A DNA stretch of 64,000 nucleotides from Saturnia japonica (GCA_033032175.1 CM065334.1:3965705-4029704); one strand, 5' to 3'; positions 37,543-50,471 are shown, counted from the stretch's first letter. The notes: a model not told the origin generated them from the sequence alone. Numbers and translations are program-made.

Positions 37543-38748
37543 TTGGAGCCTTTCGCGGAAGAGGCTGGTGACGTAGACGAGTCATCAGAACATCCAAAGA
37601 TGATTATCTCTCCTGAAGACAGCACACTATCAGGTCAGCCCAACGGCTCCCCGCCAATATTCCAACACAGATCCAACGTGAACCTCGAGAGAGTCTCACC
37701 CAATAAAGATTTCGCTCGCTCGGCTAGTGCTGCCCTCGTGACGTCACGGGATATCGATAGAACGAGGAAAATCTCGACACCCGTTTCATCGAAATACGGC
37801 TTGCACCAGATTTCGAGTAGAAACCATTTGCCGTCGAACCCATCGCTGCTGGAGTCCGTGCCCGAAGGTAGGAGTAGTAGGGTCAACTCCCAGGAGGCGT
37901 TCGGGAGGAAACTAGCGGTGCCGAAGACGCCAAAACGAAGCCCGTCGACATCGAGCTTCCAGTATATGTCGACACCGTTTCACGGGTCAACCTTATCGGC
38001 TTTCGAGAAACCGAGCGAATTCGCTTCTCAGTTTAGTTTGAAATCGGTAACGGAGAGCCTTGCACCAATAACATACTGTTGCGGGTGCAGGAAAAAAAAG
38101 GATGACGGTACAAAGAAAGAGCCTAGCAAATATTTCGACATTGAACTCCTCAAAGACCCTATTTATCTGGTTATTTTAATATCTAACTGCACATGCGCTA
38201 TATCGTATACGAATTTTATAATTTTGGTACCATCTTACGCGGAGGAATGCAAGTTCGATAAAACCCAAGGCGCGTATCTTTTATCGATAATATCCGCTTT
38301 CGATTTAGTCGGCAGGATCGGCGGTTCCGCACTATCGGATGTCGTGTCGACACCGAAGAGATACTTCTTTATCTTTGGATTACTTCTATCCGGGATCGGT
38401 TTGGCAATGATGCCATTAGCCAGTAGTTATTCGGCGATTTCGGCATTCTGTTCGATGTTCGGTCTCGCTTCTGGTATTAACGTGGGTGTCACAGCACTAG
38501 TTATGACGGAGATGCTCGGGACCGAACGGCTTATGTCATCTTACGGTATATCCTTGTTCGTGAATGGGATATTGCAACTAATAGGGCCACCTTTATGCGG
38601 GATATGGTACGAACATACTAAATCGTACAAATCGCTTATTGTTACTCTAGGATTAATACTTATCAGCGGAGCGGCGCTGTGGAGTTGCGTGCCGATAATA
38701 AACAGAAGAAGAATTGCGAAGAAGAATAAGGAAGAAGTCAAGGCGTAA
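37543..38748 (+). CDS. SLC16-like transporter, alternative terminal exon 7b (loop + TM7-12)
   Basis: The acceptor is TTTGATTTTCAG|TTG, phase 0. The frame runs 401 codons to a TAA stop and gives a 686-residue isoform with exons 1-6. Its loop (286-470) differs from 7a except for SQEAF, the block STSSFQY-STPFHGSTLSAF (420-439) and the EFASQFSLKS stretch. A Cys/Lys cluster, YCCGCRKKK (463-471), precedes TM7. TM8 has AFDLVGR with Asp539 and Arg543 conserved. No N-terminal transporter exons lie between 7a and 7b, so this is not an independent complete gene. Tandem duplication of a terminal exon is the simplest explanation. Which copy is ancestral cannot be told from this window. Confidence 0.92.
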   Translation: MEPFAEEAGDVDESSEHPKMIISPEDSTLSGQPNGSPPIFQHRSNVNLERVSPNKDFARSASAALVTSRDIDRTRKISTPVSSKYGLHQISSRNHLPSNPSLLESVPEGRSSRVNSQEAFGRKLAVPKTPKRSPSTSSFQYMSTPFHGSTLSAFEKPSEFASQFSLKSVTESLAPITYCCGCRKKKDDGTKKEPSKYFDIELLKDPIYLVILISNCTCAISYTNFIILVPSYAEECKFDKTQGAYLLSIISAFDLVGRIGGSALSDVVSTPKRYFFIFGLLLSGIGLAMMPLASSYSAISAFCSMFGLASGINVGVTALVMTEMLGTERLMSSYGISLFVNGILQLIGPPLCGIWYEHTKSYKSLIVTLGLILISGAALWSCVPIINRRRIAKKNKEEVKA

Positions 38749-39216
38749 ATCTATTTTTATTATATTGTAGGGTTTGTTGGTATATGTAAAAAAATGGGTT
38801 ATCTATTAAGGGTAAAAAAATTAATGAAATATTATAGTCGTGAAAGATTTCTACCAGTTTATTATATTATCGATATAGAATAGATAGTTTTAAATTGTGG
38901 TCAGATTCACATAACAATTACGTCAAAGAATGTAAATGAATTAGTTAGAATTGCCTTATTGCCTACCGTCGAATGAATCAACAGTATTGAAGGAATACAC
39001 CGTTTTTATTCTTTTCGTATTGAGAAGAAAAAAATTGTGCTTATAGTGACTGGCTGCCATACCAACCCCAGGATAATTCGCTATCAGCTGATGTTTATCA
39101 ACTCAAAGGACGCGAACGGATCATAGTCTACTAAACGTGGGTGGCTAACACTCTTGCAAAATTAGGCTTCTGCTCCATCGGCCATCGCTATTCAAGGGGT
39201 AGCTCAAAGACGGATG

Positions 39217-39222
39217 AATAAA
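39217..39222 (+). terminator. candidate polyadenylation signal for isoform 7b
   Basis: This is the first AATAAA I found after the exon 7b stop, about 470 bases downstream. No supporting GU-rich element is obvious. Confidence 0.25.
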
Positions 39223-41939
39223 AACAGGTTCGAGTAGCATATATTTCACTTGCTAAGGGCGAGTGTTGCCAGGGTTCACAGCCTGAATCTCGGCGGTTAT
39301 CGTACCAGCAACGTAATAATTATCGTTTATTAGACCAAAACTATCATATTTTACCAACTTCTGAATTCTTAAAATGTTATAATTATCGCATATCGATAAT
39401 TATTGTATGGTTGTGAACCCTACTTTTAGCCCGATTGTCATCACTTTAAAACCCTACACATTTACACCCTAAATTCAGAGTATTATTGTAAATCAACATA
39501 TTAATTTTCAAAAGAGATATCGCCTTAGTACTAGGTCAATTACGAGCAATGTTTATTATGGGTCATCTGGGGAACAAAACCGAAATCATGGATATTAGCC
39601 CACTTTGCCTATACCTGGCTTCGTCCAACACAATAAAGTTCATCAATTAGGATAATTATTAACGAAGCTTTGAACAAAATCAATTAATAAAAAAGAAAAG
39701 CAACTTCAATGATTTTGAAGAGTTCCCTTGTGTATCTTCGAAGTTGAAAGTCCAATGCCAATGAAATTAAAATGGGACCACCCTCAAGTTATCTCCGTTC
39801 CAACGAAAAAAAAAGGTGCATGTGCGATTCACACACGATAGAAGTGAAACTTCAGTAAATCGACAAAAACTTCACCCAGTTCCAAACGGTCGTAAGCGCC
39901 AGTAAAAAATGTATGATAATGTAGCACTTACCTTACACAGTATATCATTCATATTAGCTTTTGTGTCTCTTACCTGTCGTTTTTTCCGTTGCATCCGATT
40001 TGAAATCACGATTCTAAAGAAGTTTCACTTCAAAAATCATATAAATCGGTTCATAAACAAAGAAGTTATGGCTCAACATCCATAAAAACACATTCGGATT
40101 GAGAAGCTCATACTTTCATAAAGTCTGTTATAAATAATGCTAAAAATTTATAAACTCATGTTACAAGTTTTGCTTCATTGAATAATGACACACAGTATCG
40201 TGTGACGTATATCATCGACTGTGGCTATCTTCACCGCAATAAAACAATAGGTTTAGTGTGCAACTTTGTGGTGTAGACATTTGTTACATTGTGCGCGCGT
40301 ATCGTATTAATTCACTCTAATAATGTCTTCATAACGCGCCTAAAAAAATGTATTATATTATAGATTTTGTATAGTACAGATCAGCAATAGGTTGAATAAG
40401 ACGAGACCGAAAACGGCATACACTATTGTGTATTATTTTCTTTGTTATACGAGTTACACCCAGCTGTTAAAGTACACGTAAACGCCATTAAACACGTCTG
40501 CTAAACACTAAAATTACACTTTAAAGTATTGCAAAAATAAGTGGAATTCGTTTTGATAACGTTTTACGTAGGCCGATAGCACATACAAAAATGGTCTCGT
40601 ATCCTTTATCTCGTTCTAACACAAGGGTATAACTATACTCTTTCTCTTTTGAGTTGCCGATCTACATATATTAAATCTATGTGTATTATATTAATTTTGA
40701 AGTGTACTCTTGTTTTTTTTATATTTATATTTCGTATAATTGTTGGAATGGGGGTTACGTTTAAATCAACAATTGCAAAAAGCATGTAATTAAAACATTT
40801 TTCCAAAGACCTTGTATGTATTTATGATGTTTAAAATCGACAACTAAACAAATATTCTTCTATTTATAAGTTACCAGTATATTGATTTATATTTGTATGT
40901 TAAAAATATGTAGATTAACAAAAAGTTCAACTTTATACAGCTTCTACTTCTCAACACTAGTTAATACGAATTTGTATAATTTACTTAAGAATTATGTAAC
41001 CTTTTTATTATTATACTATTATAATGTTTAGCTGCCATTTTGTAACGAAATACAAGGTATTTATAACTCATAAAAATAGGTTAGGATTTTGACATTTGTC
41101 ACAGATGAGACGGAAATATAAATTCGGATGGTGAGTGAAAGGGACGCTGTATGATTTTATACTACGTTTTGATTTTCGTTTTATCTAACAATAGGGCTGT
41201 TCGTAATGAGCCAAATTATATAAATAGCAGATTCTAATTTTTATTATGTATACCTGTATATTTTAATCCGTAAAGTAATTTAAAAGAAAAGGCAACCGGA
41301 TATAATCACACTAAAAAAATGTTACTTAATAATACATATAAATTCAGCCTCCCTAAAATGACGTAAGTTAGCATGGTTTTTTCCCACCTTTGATACCTGC
41401 TACCTGTAAAACGACCCCGCTTTCAGCTTAGCGAGTATCCGTTCCTTTATATGTTTATGGTATACTACCGATCTTAAAAATTTCATCTTTCCTAAAATCA
41501 CGTAAGTTTGGGGCGACTGGGATCTCACTCATGTGAAATCATGTTTCCTAGCTTTGTGAATCCATAAAGTTTTTTTTTTTTTTAAGTTGTCCGGTTGCCT
41601 ATTAATACAACAAGGTGATTAAAGTCTCAAAGACGATGTAGACAATGTAATTATAAGGCTTTATTAATGTATAATAATAATAAAGTATTTTTATTGATAA
41701 GTTTTGTTTGATTTGGATGATTTTAGTTTTTACATTTACTTGTATATTTAAATACCAAATTAAAGTTATATTTTCATATGTGTTCTTTAAATAGTTATAA
41801 AGACGATAGAAGCATTTAACTAGTAATTTCCAAACTGCATGGGATAGATTTTTTTTGATTTTTCTCATGATGGTTACAATCAATCCTGTCACCCTGTTTC
41901 GGCTTAACGTTGAGTTCTGGGACACCCTGTATAGAGTAC

Positions 41940-42165
41940 AACATAACATACCATCACGTCTGTATTCTCCGAAGGATTAAGCAGAGGTGTACTAATGTAC
42001 ACCCAAAGTTCGCCGAGTATGTTTTTATGTCCCGTGTAATAGGGGGCGAGCCTATTGCCATTAATCATGCACGAAACCCAATAACACTTTGTACGACCTG
42101 GGATTCGAACCCAGGACCTCGCTCACAGCAGTCGCGCTTACGGCCACTAGACTAACGAGGCAGTT
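41940..42165 (-). repeat. SINE-1 (tRNA-derived)
   Basis: A minus-strand copy, tail to head; its head complement reads GACCTGGGATTCGAACCCAG (inverted B-box) and CACTAGACTAACGAGGCAG. Confidence 0.78.
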
Positions 42166-42639
42166 ATATACAGTGTTTTCTATAATTTCGTTCTCCTCTT
42201 TGTACGTGTGTGTGCACCTGCGTGTTATGAAGCCTTTGGGAAAGGCGTCACAGCCAGCGTTGAGTATTGTTCACGTGTATCGTTTATGTGAATTGTTGTG
42301 TTCTGAAGGTTGTTGAAATAGAAACTCAATGATTTTATTTGGTAGACTGTATTTCTTAATAATCACTGTTTAATTAAATTAAAACAAACAAAATCGTGCA
42401 GAGCGTAAATGTACAGCATTTCGAAGTGACAGATATGAAGACAGTGTTACCAGTAGTTAAAAACAAAAAAGAACACATTTATGTTCAATTAGTTTGAACA
42501 AATTTGACTTCTGCCTCCTGTCATCTGCACACAACACGCGTTTTAATGGAAATTAGCACTCGGCGATAAGTAGATTCTTATTAGTAAAAAAATAATAATT
42601 GGATCAATAGTTCCAGAAACTTCCACTTACAATTAATAA

Positions 42640-42975
42640 AATAGAAGTGTCTTTTTATAACGTAAAAATAACAGCTTTTTCTAAATGCATATGAAAGTAT
42701 AAACGGCACAAATAATGCGGGTTCCGCACAAAAAAATTAAAAGGCATCTTTATTTTTAAAATATCTGACAGGTGACCTCCGTTTGTGGAAGCGGGATCAA
42801 AATTAAAAGGCATCTTTATTTTTAAAATATCTGACATGTGACCTCCGTTTGTGGAAGCGAGATCAAAATTAAAAGGCATCTTTATTCTTAAAATAACCGG
42901 CGTGCGACCTCCGTGGGTTTCCACAATACCGATATTCTGTAGTCCACGTAAGCGAAACCGCGCGCACAGCTAGTA
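42640..42975 (+). mobile_element. Helitron carrying a 66-bp tandem repeat
   Basis: Helitron 5' block (GAAGTGTCTTTTTATAACG) and 3' end GCGCACAGCTAG. In the middle a unit beginning AAGGCATCTTTATT recurs at 42741, 42807 and 42873, exactly 66 bases apart. The reverse open frame 42655-42924 is produced by it. Confidence 0.62.
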
Positions 42976-45491
42976 GTAGTATAAATTAGTACTAAATTAT
43001 CACTTTAACAATATATTGAGACCGGCAATTTTAAGTATGTATCAATTTATGTCGGAACAAAATAAAACACAACACAAATAAATTCTTTTTTTTTTATTGT
43101 AGTAAAAAGATCACAAATATTCTTAAAAATATCTATACAGTTGTATATAAGTATTATTATTATTATTATGTTACAGAATCACAAAAGTCCTCAGCTGGAG
43201 GTACATTTTTTTAAAAGGGAACCAAGCTCATGTTTATTTGCATAAATACGAGTTTTATGCTTAAGCAATTAAAATTACCTAATTATGTAAATTATGTTAC
43301 AAAATATTATACCAAACAATACACTTCCCAGTGAGCATTTGACATCAAACGCACGTTATATTTGTGTCATACTTACATAAATTTTACCGCAATGTCGTGT
43401 TTCTGACGTCAGATATAGGTAATTTGATATCTGGGTCATTGCGGGTATTAATTGTGCGTACATATGAAAGTATTCCACCGAAAACCGCGAATCCTATAAT
43501 TCAAAAAAGATAATCCCTCCAAATTTGCCTATTTTAAGCATTTAGGGAAATCAGTCACTAATGGTACCATTGTTGTTATGAACTGATTTGGATGATTCTT
43601 TTTTTTGTTGGAAAGGGGAGATACATCAAGGGGGGTTCCCATTTTCATTTCATTGGCATTTGACCTTCAACTTCGAAGATACAGAAGGGATATTTTTAAA
43701 AACATTGAAGTTGGTTTTCAATTTTGTTAAAAATTTTCTTATATTGTAAGACATTCAAAAGGCAAACGTTTTAAAAGCTCAAGTAAATACAATAATTTAT
43801 CATGAACTTTGTTAACAGTCGGAATCCTGCATTATGAGACGAAAAACATGAAAAAAATATTCAAAATTATTTACCGTTGCCGCGTTGGTCTCATTAGTCA
43901 AGTGTCTTTGTAGTCGGTGTATTTGTTTATTTAAAAAAAAATTACTACTTTTATAGGTTTTTGCATTTCACCAATCTCACTTGATGTGTGATAAGATAAG
44001 CGATAGATAGGCGATGTCATGGCGGATTAGTTAAAGTTTAATACAATTTTTTTAATAATAATTTAGTGGCAACCCAGTCCTGAATAAAATTAGATATAGC
44101 TTTATCAGCAGACACTACGCTATTTTATATATAAAATGCTTTGGATTTGGTAATGTTCTCTTAATTCCTGTTGGCTCTATACGGCAACGATATTTTAAAA
44201 CATAAATAAATAAAAGCAGAAATTATATTTTTTTAAACTTAATTAAATTTTCTTGGAGATCGTTTTTATTTATTTTAAAATATAGCTAATTTTAAATTAT
44301 AAATATAGAATATACAAAAGTGATAAAAGATTCTCGAAACGATCAATTGACGACGTCATCTTGTTTTTTAATTGTTAATGTCACTGAATACATGTCTTTT
44401 AAGCCTAACTTCGTACTATTGTTCTATTCCTTAAACGTGGCTTTAACAAGTTAATGACTGACTTGTTAAAACTATCCCGGGAACTTTTGAGACAACCTAA
44501 AAATATGTTTTTGCACATTAATTATATCACGTTAAATGCCACCAATATTACATAATGTAGGGCCAAATAACGTATGTTTATGTATTTCAATATAAACTAC
44601 ATGACAGTTCAGGATCGCGCTAAAATCTCGTCAACGTTTACCAGTGTTACCAGATTAATATCAAAAAAAAATCTTGTAAATTCCTGAAGCATAATATACC
44701 TTTAATGAATTACGATTTTGAAGTAATTTGTATTTAATCTAAGTTTCACTTGATCGTTTCGGGAAACTTTCAGGAATACACATAATACAATAATTATTAT
44801 GAAACGATTTATTTATTCCTTGTCAAACTACATGTACATCCCACTGTTGGGCGTGACAGTTATTCTCATGTCGAGAAGCGTATGAAATAAATTTTTACAG
44901 TTAAAAAATGATATTTTTTAAAGCCTCCAACAAACTACCAACTTAACAGGAGAAATCATTCTCAAATTCTCCTCGAATAAAATGGGAAAGATTAAAATCA
45001 GTGGTTCATTATGTTTACGATTTATCTTAACATTTAATTGTTCGATATCGATTATTTTTCCATTTACGTAATATAAAAAAGTCGCTATCCGCGTCCATGT
45101 ACCTGCTTACTTCGTCTAAACAACGCAACGGATTTTGATATGATTTTCACGGTCATTTAAATAATTCTGTACGAAAGGTTTCTATATACAATACACCCTT
45201 AATAAGTCTTTGTTGTATATTAGAGAAAACTCAATTTTTTGTAATCAAGTCGTTAAAATAATCTATCTTCGGGCGCTTACACGACTTGTCTAAACCGTAA
45301 GAGATACATCAAAAGAATTGTAGAACTTCAAAAAGCTTAGAGAAATGTCCTAAGACGACACAATTAAAAAATTATTATCAAAGTATTAATTCTTATTCAG
45401 ATAAGTATATTAGTCACCTTGGGCATGTAATGTAGATTAAAATTGTCCTGTACATCATGAAAAAGACTACAGAGCATTGGTCAAATATAGC

Positions 45492-45735
45492 AATGATGGC
45501 TCAGTTGGTAACGTGTACGGACTCCGCGTCGATCGACTTGAGTTCGAATCTTTGCAATTAGACTGAGCGCCCGATGAAGGAAAACATTGTGATGAAACCA
45601 TAGCTTGGTCTATAACTTTTTATATCACAAGTTGAAAAACTGTCGTCAAACACCAATAGGTATGCTTCGGCAGCTCCACTTGAGAGCCAGTATTCCACTA
45701 GGCTTAGCGACGATTGAGAGCCTGAGTTTCAAAGC
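45492..45735 (+). repeat. SINE-2 (tRNA-derived)
   Basis: Head GATGGCTCAGTTGGTAACGTG, B-box GAGTTCGAATCTTTG, and internal CCGATGAAGGAAAACATTG. Confidence 0.72.
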
Positions 45736-47654
45736 TTAGCAAATAGGTAAGAAAACCTCTTTAAAAAAAATTACCGAGGAAGAAAATATCCTAAACATTT
45801 TATATCAAGAAAACCTTGTAAAAAACCAAGTAGGTCCCGCGTATCGACTTCCCAAAAAACACTGGAGAAGAAAGCTTCTGAAAAACTACAGTAAGCCTTG
45901 TTAAAAATACACACCGGACGGTCGAAAGGAACTTTAGTGAGATGACTTTTTTAGAAGACTGTCCCTGCCGGGGTTGGAGAAGAATGCGATGGTAATAACC
46001 TGCATACTCGGCAACAAGCGCACGAGAGGCGTTCAAAGGATTTTACTGATCAGACTCCCACATCATCTTTCTATTGTCTTCTCGCGAATGGCGTATGATA
46101 GGTCTCTATGATCGTAAAAGAAAATATGGGGTTGACATTCGAGTCGATGATTATTCTGCAGACCAAGGCAAGAGGACTGCAGCTTCAGACAGCTTTCGTG
46201 AACTAAACCAACTCAACCGGCACATTTGTCAGGCAACTATGTAACAGCTCGCCGTTTTACATAACCATATATCGATGCCTATTAATAACCGTGACTTGGT
46301 CGATATGGGCTTAAAATATGTAAAACTCAAACAAAGTGAAACAAACAAACAGACAGACAGACGGACAAACAAGTGATGCTATAAGGGTTCCCTTTTCCCT
46401 TTGAGGTACGAAACCTTTAAAAGTGGCGCCTCTTATGCAAGAAGCACTATAACAGCAGCATATCAAAAAGAAACAATTAGAATAGGAAATAGACAGAGAG
46501 TGAATATGAAGGAACATGTGACAAAAATTCATAATATTGATATGACATGAATGAAAATGATATTTGTCAAAAATCTATGTTTTTTTTCTATTACTATTAT
46601 TGAAATAGCTGTTTATATCTAAAATTATATAGAATGAAGAAATAAATTAGCAAGAATTTAGATAGTATAGATTCTATACTATACTATATAATATAAGAAT
46701 TGTTCAAACAGAACTGTAATATAATGGATTTGGGAGAATATTTAATAAGAAAGGAAATTATCTACTATCGATCACATAACAAACCACTTTATGAATATAA
46801 AACCTCTTATGGACTTTGAAAATTATTTTCCGGTAAATCTGTAATATGTTTGAGAGTTTATTTTGTTATAGCGCCGCAAAGAAGCACTTACTAGTGTCAA
46901 TGTTTTTAAGGCTTCGTAAAATTTTCCAATATACAAAGTGGTATCTTCTGACAACGCGGCGGTTCCCTTGTCAGAACTATCTAGAGAGTTTTTGTGACAT
47001 CTCAAAATGCATGTTTAAGCTTTATATTTATAATCCACTTAGCAATATACAAACTATATTATACATAAAACCATAAATATTATATAATAGGGTCAAAAAC
47101 CTAAGTCAATGAATTAAAAATTAAAACCACAACATGTCACTTCAAGATCCCGCCAAAAACTCCACCTAAGTGATTTTTTTTTTTTTAACGGAGTTAAAAA
47201 GAGTTCTATTAGTCTATAGTGTATTTGAATGTGTTTGATTTTCTCAGACACTATACCACCTATTTTTATTATTCTTTTACTGGTTTTATTACATTATAAA
47301 TTCTTAATGTACTATTCTTATGTACAGACATTATATTATTACGAGCAGTCGCCCAATAATCAAAATTCGACCAGCGACTTTTTAATTATAGACTATTTTC
47401 TGTTTGACATTTGCAGTATGAACCTAAACAATGAATATTATTTATCTCGCTGTCACTTTTCATTGAGTGACTAATGTCAATATTTTGGGGGTCTAAGTTT
47501 TGAATATATTCAAAGCGCCATCTATTGAAAATCTGTTCAACTATCATGAAAGCTGTTAAATTGTTTACATCCTATAAGGTGCGAAATATTCCCACAGGTC
47601 ACCTCGTATTATCATATTGTTGGACGAATACGCCCAGAAAAAAAAAATCACAAA

Positions 47655-48325
47655 CAGGGTCACGAGAACCAGAGTGATCTATCTGCTTTTTTCGATAAAT
47701 TCACCTATTAACATACGGGGGCGTTCAAGTATTACGTAACGCAATTTGAGGGAGGGAGGTCTTGTAAAACGTTACGATGCGTTACATGGACCGTAGGAGG
47801 GTTCGAACAACGCGTTACGTAACATGTTTTTTAAAATTTAAATAAAAAACTAGACAATTAAAATTTCCCAAGTTAGCAACCCTTTTTGTTTATGTTTTAC
47901 GGGGAATCCCTCGACTGTATTGTACGTAATTATTATTTTGTTTTCGTTATCAGTACTAAACGCGATCAAAACAATAGCAAAGGTATTTTAGCGACTTTCC
48001 GATATTTTGCGCAACATAATTACGACTTTTAAGTGAAAATGGTCACTCGGGTGTCACGTAACGTTTAACGAGTGTACAGAAAAATGTGGGAGGATCAAAA
48101 ATCTTCAATAACTGCGCTACGTAATACTTCAACGCCCCAATATTGAAAATCTAAAAATGTGCTTTTACTAAAAGGTGTTATTAAATTAATGCTGTCATCT
48201 GTCAGTACCACGTATTAACTTTCGGCTTTTGTGGTTGTGTAAAAGTATATTTTTAGATAACGAATAATATGTTAATAGGTAAATTTATCGAAGAAAGCAG
48301 ATAGGCCACTGTGGCTCTCGTTGAT
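47655..48325. mobile_element. fold-back element with an inner TIR insertion
   Basis: The left arm (about 47660-47714: GATCTATCTGCTTTTTTCG, ATAAATTCACCTATTAACATA) and right arm (about 48268-48325) are near-perfect inverse complements over about 50 bp. A second TIR element sits between them at 47717-48128. Confidence 0.68.
47717..48128. mobile_element. inner TIR element (MITE) with GGGGCGTTCAAGTATTACG ends
   Basis: The left end GGGGCGTTCAAGTATTACG is matched by the right end, whose inverse complement is GGGGCGTTGAAGTATTACG; the TIRs are about 28 bp. The interior is related to 14006-14444. No transposase is encoded. Confidence 0.7.
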
Positions 48326-48359
48326 TTAAATATAAAAGTCCATCATTCTGTTAATATGA

Positions 48360-49050
48360 ATAAAAAAGAAAAACCAAACTGCAACAAAAATACGTTTTTT
48401 ATTTTCTAATTTTGCTTTTTATTTGATTCCCAGACTTCGTACTTAAATAATAGCCTATGTCACTCCCACAATCAAGACGAATTTAACGACACCTCGTATG
48501 CTAGAAGCTACAGATAGGGATGTCAACTTTTCTTGTGAAAAATAACGTATCAAATTCTTGGAATAGGAAAAAAGTATTTGGAAGAATAAAAAGTATGTAT
48601 TTCTAAAATCTATTATGTGTTCCCTGAAACAATTAAAACTTGTATTTTTTTTCATTAAATTTATGATGATCTGTCACTTCTATCTATTTTCGCCACTTCA
48701 GCTTTGTTACCGAAAAAACTCTCTTAGTGTAAGCTGAAGTAGCGGTGACGGTGACTAAATAAGAAATATATATTATTATTTTACATTACTAAGTTATCAG
48801 ATGCATTTTTAAGTATATAAATGTTGCCGTTTGCCAACAATATTTTTGTCTGAGAGTTCTTTATAATTTTTAGTAGATTTCCTTTACTTATAAGTATCGA
48901 TATATAAATCAGTAATTACCCATACGAGTGTTTCGTTTTATGTATTACAGTAAAGTATAAAGTATGGTTGGCAACTCTAGCTATAGAGCGTGCGAAAGAA
49001 ATAGACATACATACGATCAAAAAACGTAACCCTCCTTTTTCGCAGTCGGG
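48360..49050 (-). repeat. family-E repeat split by a hAT-like MITE
   Basis: A reverse copy of the repeat seen at 3405-3650, 20845-21095, 33875-34110 and 60555-60725 (signature GACACCTCGTATGCTA... AGCGTGCCAAAGAAATAGACAT). The two parts are 48360-48514 and 48980-49050. Confidence 0.6.
48515..48979. mobile_element. hAT-like MITE, 465 bp, with 8-bp target duplication
   Basis: The ends are TAGGGATGTCAAC and, inverted, TAGAGTTGCCAAC. They are flanked by GCTACAGA (48507-48514) and GCTATAGA (48980-48987), seven of eight identical. The element splits a family-E repeat whose two halves rejoin cleanly, confirming the boundaries. Confidence 0.75.
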
Positions 49051-50044
49051 TAAAATTTCACATTTACTCAAATATTCACCAATAAGATGCCTTTAAACCT
49101 ATCACAAAATTTTATATTACATTTTTCAAAAATATCATATACATCTACCGTCTAAAATACACTTTCCTCAGCCTTATTGTTAATCCCAGCGCTGGGATTT
49201 TTGACCTATGTTAGCAATTTTCTCAGAGCTTCATGATATGTCCCGACGTTTTCCTTTAGCAACTATACTATGTTCATAATAACAATGGTTGTATGAAACA
49301 AGATTTTTTTTTTAATTTAATTTCTTTACCCTACGTACCAACTCAGTCGATTTAAAGCACAATCGAATTATCGATTATATTGCTCTCTAAACGAAATCGA
49401 TAATCGTGAAAACAAATTCCAATTTCGGTACTTTCCCTGATGATAAGCACAGAACAATCTAAATACTTTAAAAAGTTTTATATTCCAACTTTACCTAGAT
49501 AGGTGGTTTTCTTCGTAAGACACCTTGAAAAAGCTCGGTCGCCCAAATACTGTTATTAAAATAAAACATTTGACATTTGTCATGCAACTGTTCTTATTGT
49601 GAACATAGTATATTATTTCCATTTTTCTCCCCAATACGTCACCAGGCGCGGATCTAGTGTTACAGTTTGGTGGCGGTCATCGATTAAAGTTTCTCGTAGT
49701 TTCACAATCGATCCACATTTTAAGAACGATAATTGAAGAATATTTTAATTTTGGGGGAGGGGTCATGATGCCTATGACCTCCCCTTAGATTCACGCCTGT
49801 ACGCGACGGAAATACTAGATACAATACACAACATTTTTCTGAAGTTTTGACATTATAGAAGTAAATATAATGAAAAAAGAAAACGAAATATACATAATAC
49901 ACACATATGTTTTTTCCACTTTCTTATTAGCTTTCATATAAAGAGCAGCCTAGGATATTTGGAAATATAATTAAGAACATATATTCATAGGAAATTTTTA
50001 CGGACCCTCATTATAACATAGGTACAATTGTGTTAATAAATTAT

Positions 50045-50145
50045 TAATATTCAACGACATCGTTATTATAAATATTCAACGACATCGTTATTATAAATAT
50101 TCAACAACATCGTTATTATAAATATTCGACAACATCGATTATTAT
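50045..50145. repeat. 25-bp tandem repeat, about four copies
   Basis: The unit ATATTCAACGACATCGTTATTATAA repeats at 25-base spacing with minor changes in the third and fourth copies. It lies just beyond the 3' end of the PH/PDZ gene. Confidence 0.85.
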
Positions 50146-50437
50146 CGATATTATTGTTGAATACAAAATTTACTTAACTATGTGCAATTAATGACTTTTT
50201 AGGTTTACTTCGATAATTACAACCAAATTCCAATTCTGAATTTTATGACGCGAAAAGGACGGAAATAGATACACGGCCATAGAGAGAAGAAGACAGAACT
50301 ATGCATAAATATGACAAGTGTACGCACGCGCTTTAGTCAACCAGGACGAGTAAATTATTAGAAAAGGACAACATATGTTATTGATTAATTAAGTTTCACT
50401 TATCTTGCTTATCGATAACACGAGACCGGGTTACACG

Positions 50438-50443
50438 TTTATT
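50438..50443 (-). terminator. candidate polyadenylation signal of PH/PDZ gene
   Basis: An AATAAA on the minus strand lies about 30 bases past the PH/PDZ stop codon. If used, the 3'UTR would be very short; the hexamer is common in this AT-rich DNA. Confidence 0.3.
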
Positions 50444-50471
50444 TTCAATCCCTTCCTCCCACATCCTGATT

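Larger units (their letters stand above)
38749..50437. other. repeat-rich intergenic region between the convergent genes
   Basis: No coding exon is supported in this 11.7 kb. Recognisable contents are a family-D copy split at about 39690-40100, family F (40385-40690), SINE-1 (41940-42165, minus), a Helitron with a 66-bp tandem (42640-42975), family D (43560-43740), SINE-2 (45492-45735), a repeat related to 2.9-3.4 kb (46860-47165), family C (47335-47500), a nested TIR element (47655-48325) and a family-E copy split by a hAT-like MITE (48360-49050). Confidence 0.55.

Noticed and set aside
37543..38748. A second, independent transporter gene
   Set aside because: It lacks TM1-6 and a start codon context, begins with a splice acceptor in phase with exon 6, and no other N-terminal exons lie nearby.
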